DNA of 64,000 nt from NCBI RefSeq assembly GCF_031501865.1, contig NZ_JARRCW010000001.1:3307001-3371000 (forward strand). The letters are read 5' to 3'. Position 1 is the first letter of the stretch; each line of letters starts with the position of its first letter. Both the position numbers and the translations under genes were made by a program. Below, piece by piece: positions 63,148-64,000 of this stretch. This stretch comes from Pseudovibrio sp. M1P-2-3. Lineage in GTDB: Bacteria; Pseudomonadota; Alphaproteobacteria; Rhizobiales; Stappiaceae. The notes under the pieces are model-generated. The model made no database searches. It had not been told where the DNA came from and saw only the letters and a list, made by a program, of their open reading frames with translations.

Positions 63148-64000
63148 ATGAACACAGAGCTCCGTTGCTTGGCAGCCTCAAGCGTGAGCATACAGGGCAG
63201 ACAATGTAAGAAAGAAGACAGCCAAATGACCTCTAAACTCCCTCTGGAAACCTTCCAGAAACTACTTGGAGAAAAGAATGTTCTGCTGAATGAAGCAGAC
63301 AAAGCACCCTACCTTGTGGAGTGGCGGGATAAATTCAAAGGCAGCACACCAATGGTCCTCCGGCCAGGAAGTACTCATGAAGTCAGTGAGGCTTTGAAAC
63401 TGGCAAATAAGGAGGGTCTAAAAATTGTACCACAAGGAGGCAACACAGGCCTTGTTGGCGGACAAACCCCAAAATTCTGCGGATCAGAGCTGGTTCTTTC
63501 CCTATCCCGACTCAATAAAATCCGTTCTATAGATCCAGATGGATATACAGTTACTGTGGATGCCGGAGTAACTCTGCAGGCTCTTCACGATGCTGTTGAA
63601 CAGCACGACAGACTGTTTCCACTAACCCTTGGCTCACAGGGGTCCTGCCAAATTGGAGGGAACATTTCTACGAATGCTGGAGGGACCGCGGTTCTTTCAT
63701 ACGGCAATACCCGGGACCTTGTTTTGGGGTTAGAAGTCGTTCTTGCAAACGGGGAAATCTGGGAGGGGCTGCGTACCTTACGAAAGGACAATACTGGTTA
63801 CGATTTGAAACAATTATTCATTGGATCAGAAGGTACTCTCGGGGTCATCACTGCTGCCACATTGAAATTATTCCCTAGGCCCATATCGACCGAGGTCGCT
63901 CTTTGCGCAATGGATTCGCCCGCCGCTGCGCTCCAATTATTTACGCTTGCCCGTTCCCAAGCCGGTTCCATGCTGACTGGGTTTGAAATTATGCCCCAAA
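63148..64000 (+). CDS. FAD-binding 2-hydroxyacid dehydrogenase (GlcD/D-2-hydroxyglutarate dehydrogenase-like), 3' end beyond window
   Basis: The frame runs to the right edge without a stop, at least 284 codons. FAD-binding PCMH-type motifs are clear: PQGGNTGLVGGQTP, VDAGVTLQAL, LGSQGSCQIGGNISTNAGG and YGNTRDLVLGLEVVLANGE. Members oxidise D-lactate, D-2-hydroxyglutarate or glycolate and pass electrons onward. The start at 63148 is favoured by AGGAG 7 bases upstream. Homology begins only near ATG 63226, which has a weaker site, so the first 26 codons may not be translated. Confidence 0.9.
   Translation, partial: MNTELRCLAASSVSIQGRQCKKEDSQMTSKLPLETFQKLLGEKNVLLNEADKAPYLVEWRDKFKGSTPMVLRPGSTHEVSEALKLANKEGLKIVPQGGNTGLVGGQTPKFCGSELVLSLSRLNKIRSIDPDGYTVTVDAGVTLQALHDAVEQHDRLFPLTLGSQGSCQIGGNISTNAGGTAVLSYGNTRDLVLGLEVVLANGEIWEGLRTLRKDNTGYDLKQLFIGSEGTLGVITAATLKLFPRPISTEVALCAMDSPAAALQLFTLARSQAGSMLTGFEIMPQ

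Noticed and set aside
1-64000. Mobile elements, prophage, CRISPR, toxin-antitoxin or defence island
   Set aside because: No transposase, integrase, repeat array, direct-repeat boundary or known defence gene was seen; the S24-like repressor has no phage context and gene order is that of a conserved core chromosome.

Overview
The window is a stretch of ordinary chromosomal core DNA from an alphaproteobacterium, most likely of the Hyphomicrobiales (Rhizobiales) and plausibly a marine member. The reasons are: a PodJ-type polarity scaffold, a GcrA cell-cycle regulator, a class I lysyl-tRNA synthetase, the gene order phoR-pstSCAB-phoU-phoB next to gcrA, the argD-argF-hslO cluster, a DUF952-pyrD pair, the xseB-dxs-tlyA series and aroC near fabI. 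Base composition is close to balanced, with AT-rich intergenic DNA. The genus cannot be fixed from the sequence alone. I find no insertion sequence, prophage, CRISPR array, rRNA or tRNA gene. About 59 protein genes are supported; the first and last run off the window edges.

Layout. 1-2935 (-): most of a PodJ-like coiled-coil polar scaffold. 3410-10652 (+): a MerR-type regulator, a short-chain dehydrogenase, then a fatty-acyl-CoA oxidation cluster (acyl-CoA dehydrogenase, thiolase, enoyl-CoA hydratase/3-hydroxyacyl-CoA dehydrogenase). 10767-21492: mixed housekeeping genes (small membrane protein, MATE exporter, pyrD and DUF952, an S24-like repressor, a nuclease-fold protein, a ChaA-like antiporter, an SGNH hydrolase, lysyl-tRNA synthetase, a TerB-like protein, a CDP-alcohol transferase, an NmrA-like protein). 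21705-26093: hslO, argF, argD and gcrA. 26188-34357 (-): the complete phosphate-starvation locus. 34593-38579 (-): a four-gene Mn/Fe-type metal ABC importer. 38817-49706: assorted enzymes including a MalY-like lyase, pdxH, a DnaJ-family chaperone, a second acyl-CoA dehydrogenase with an enoyl-CoA hydratase, and a Sua5-type tRNA-modification enzyme. 50177-57587 (+): HDAC-like amidohydrolase, xseB, dxs, a three-gene copper-delivery group (Cys-rich protein, PCuAC, SCO), tlyA and an RlmD-like methyltransferase. 57673-63050 (-): a membrane protein, a RibB fusion, a VOC protein, aroC, a phosphatase and fabI. 63148-64000 (+): start of a FAD-linked 2-hydroxyacid dehydrogenase.

How the parts fit. The MerR regulator, the two acyl-CoA dehydrogenase loci and two matching 6-4-6 palindromes (5048-5063 and 48654-48669) suggest one acyl-CoA catabolic regulon. 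The pho locus has a good Pho box ahead of pstS. The copper genes presumably serve cytochrome oxidase assembly.

The least ordinary items are: a RibB enzyme with an N-terminal helix-turn-helix and inverted repeats just upstream of its start; a thiolase that lacks its second catalytic cysteine; two unannotated structured-RNA candidates (about 49935-50035 + and 51568-51655 -); a hairpin that contains the ribosome-binding site of the SGNH hydrolase; and an S24-fold repressor without its serine nucleophile. I found no clear new multi-gene system; these are leads at single loci.
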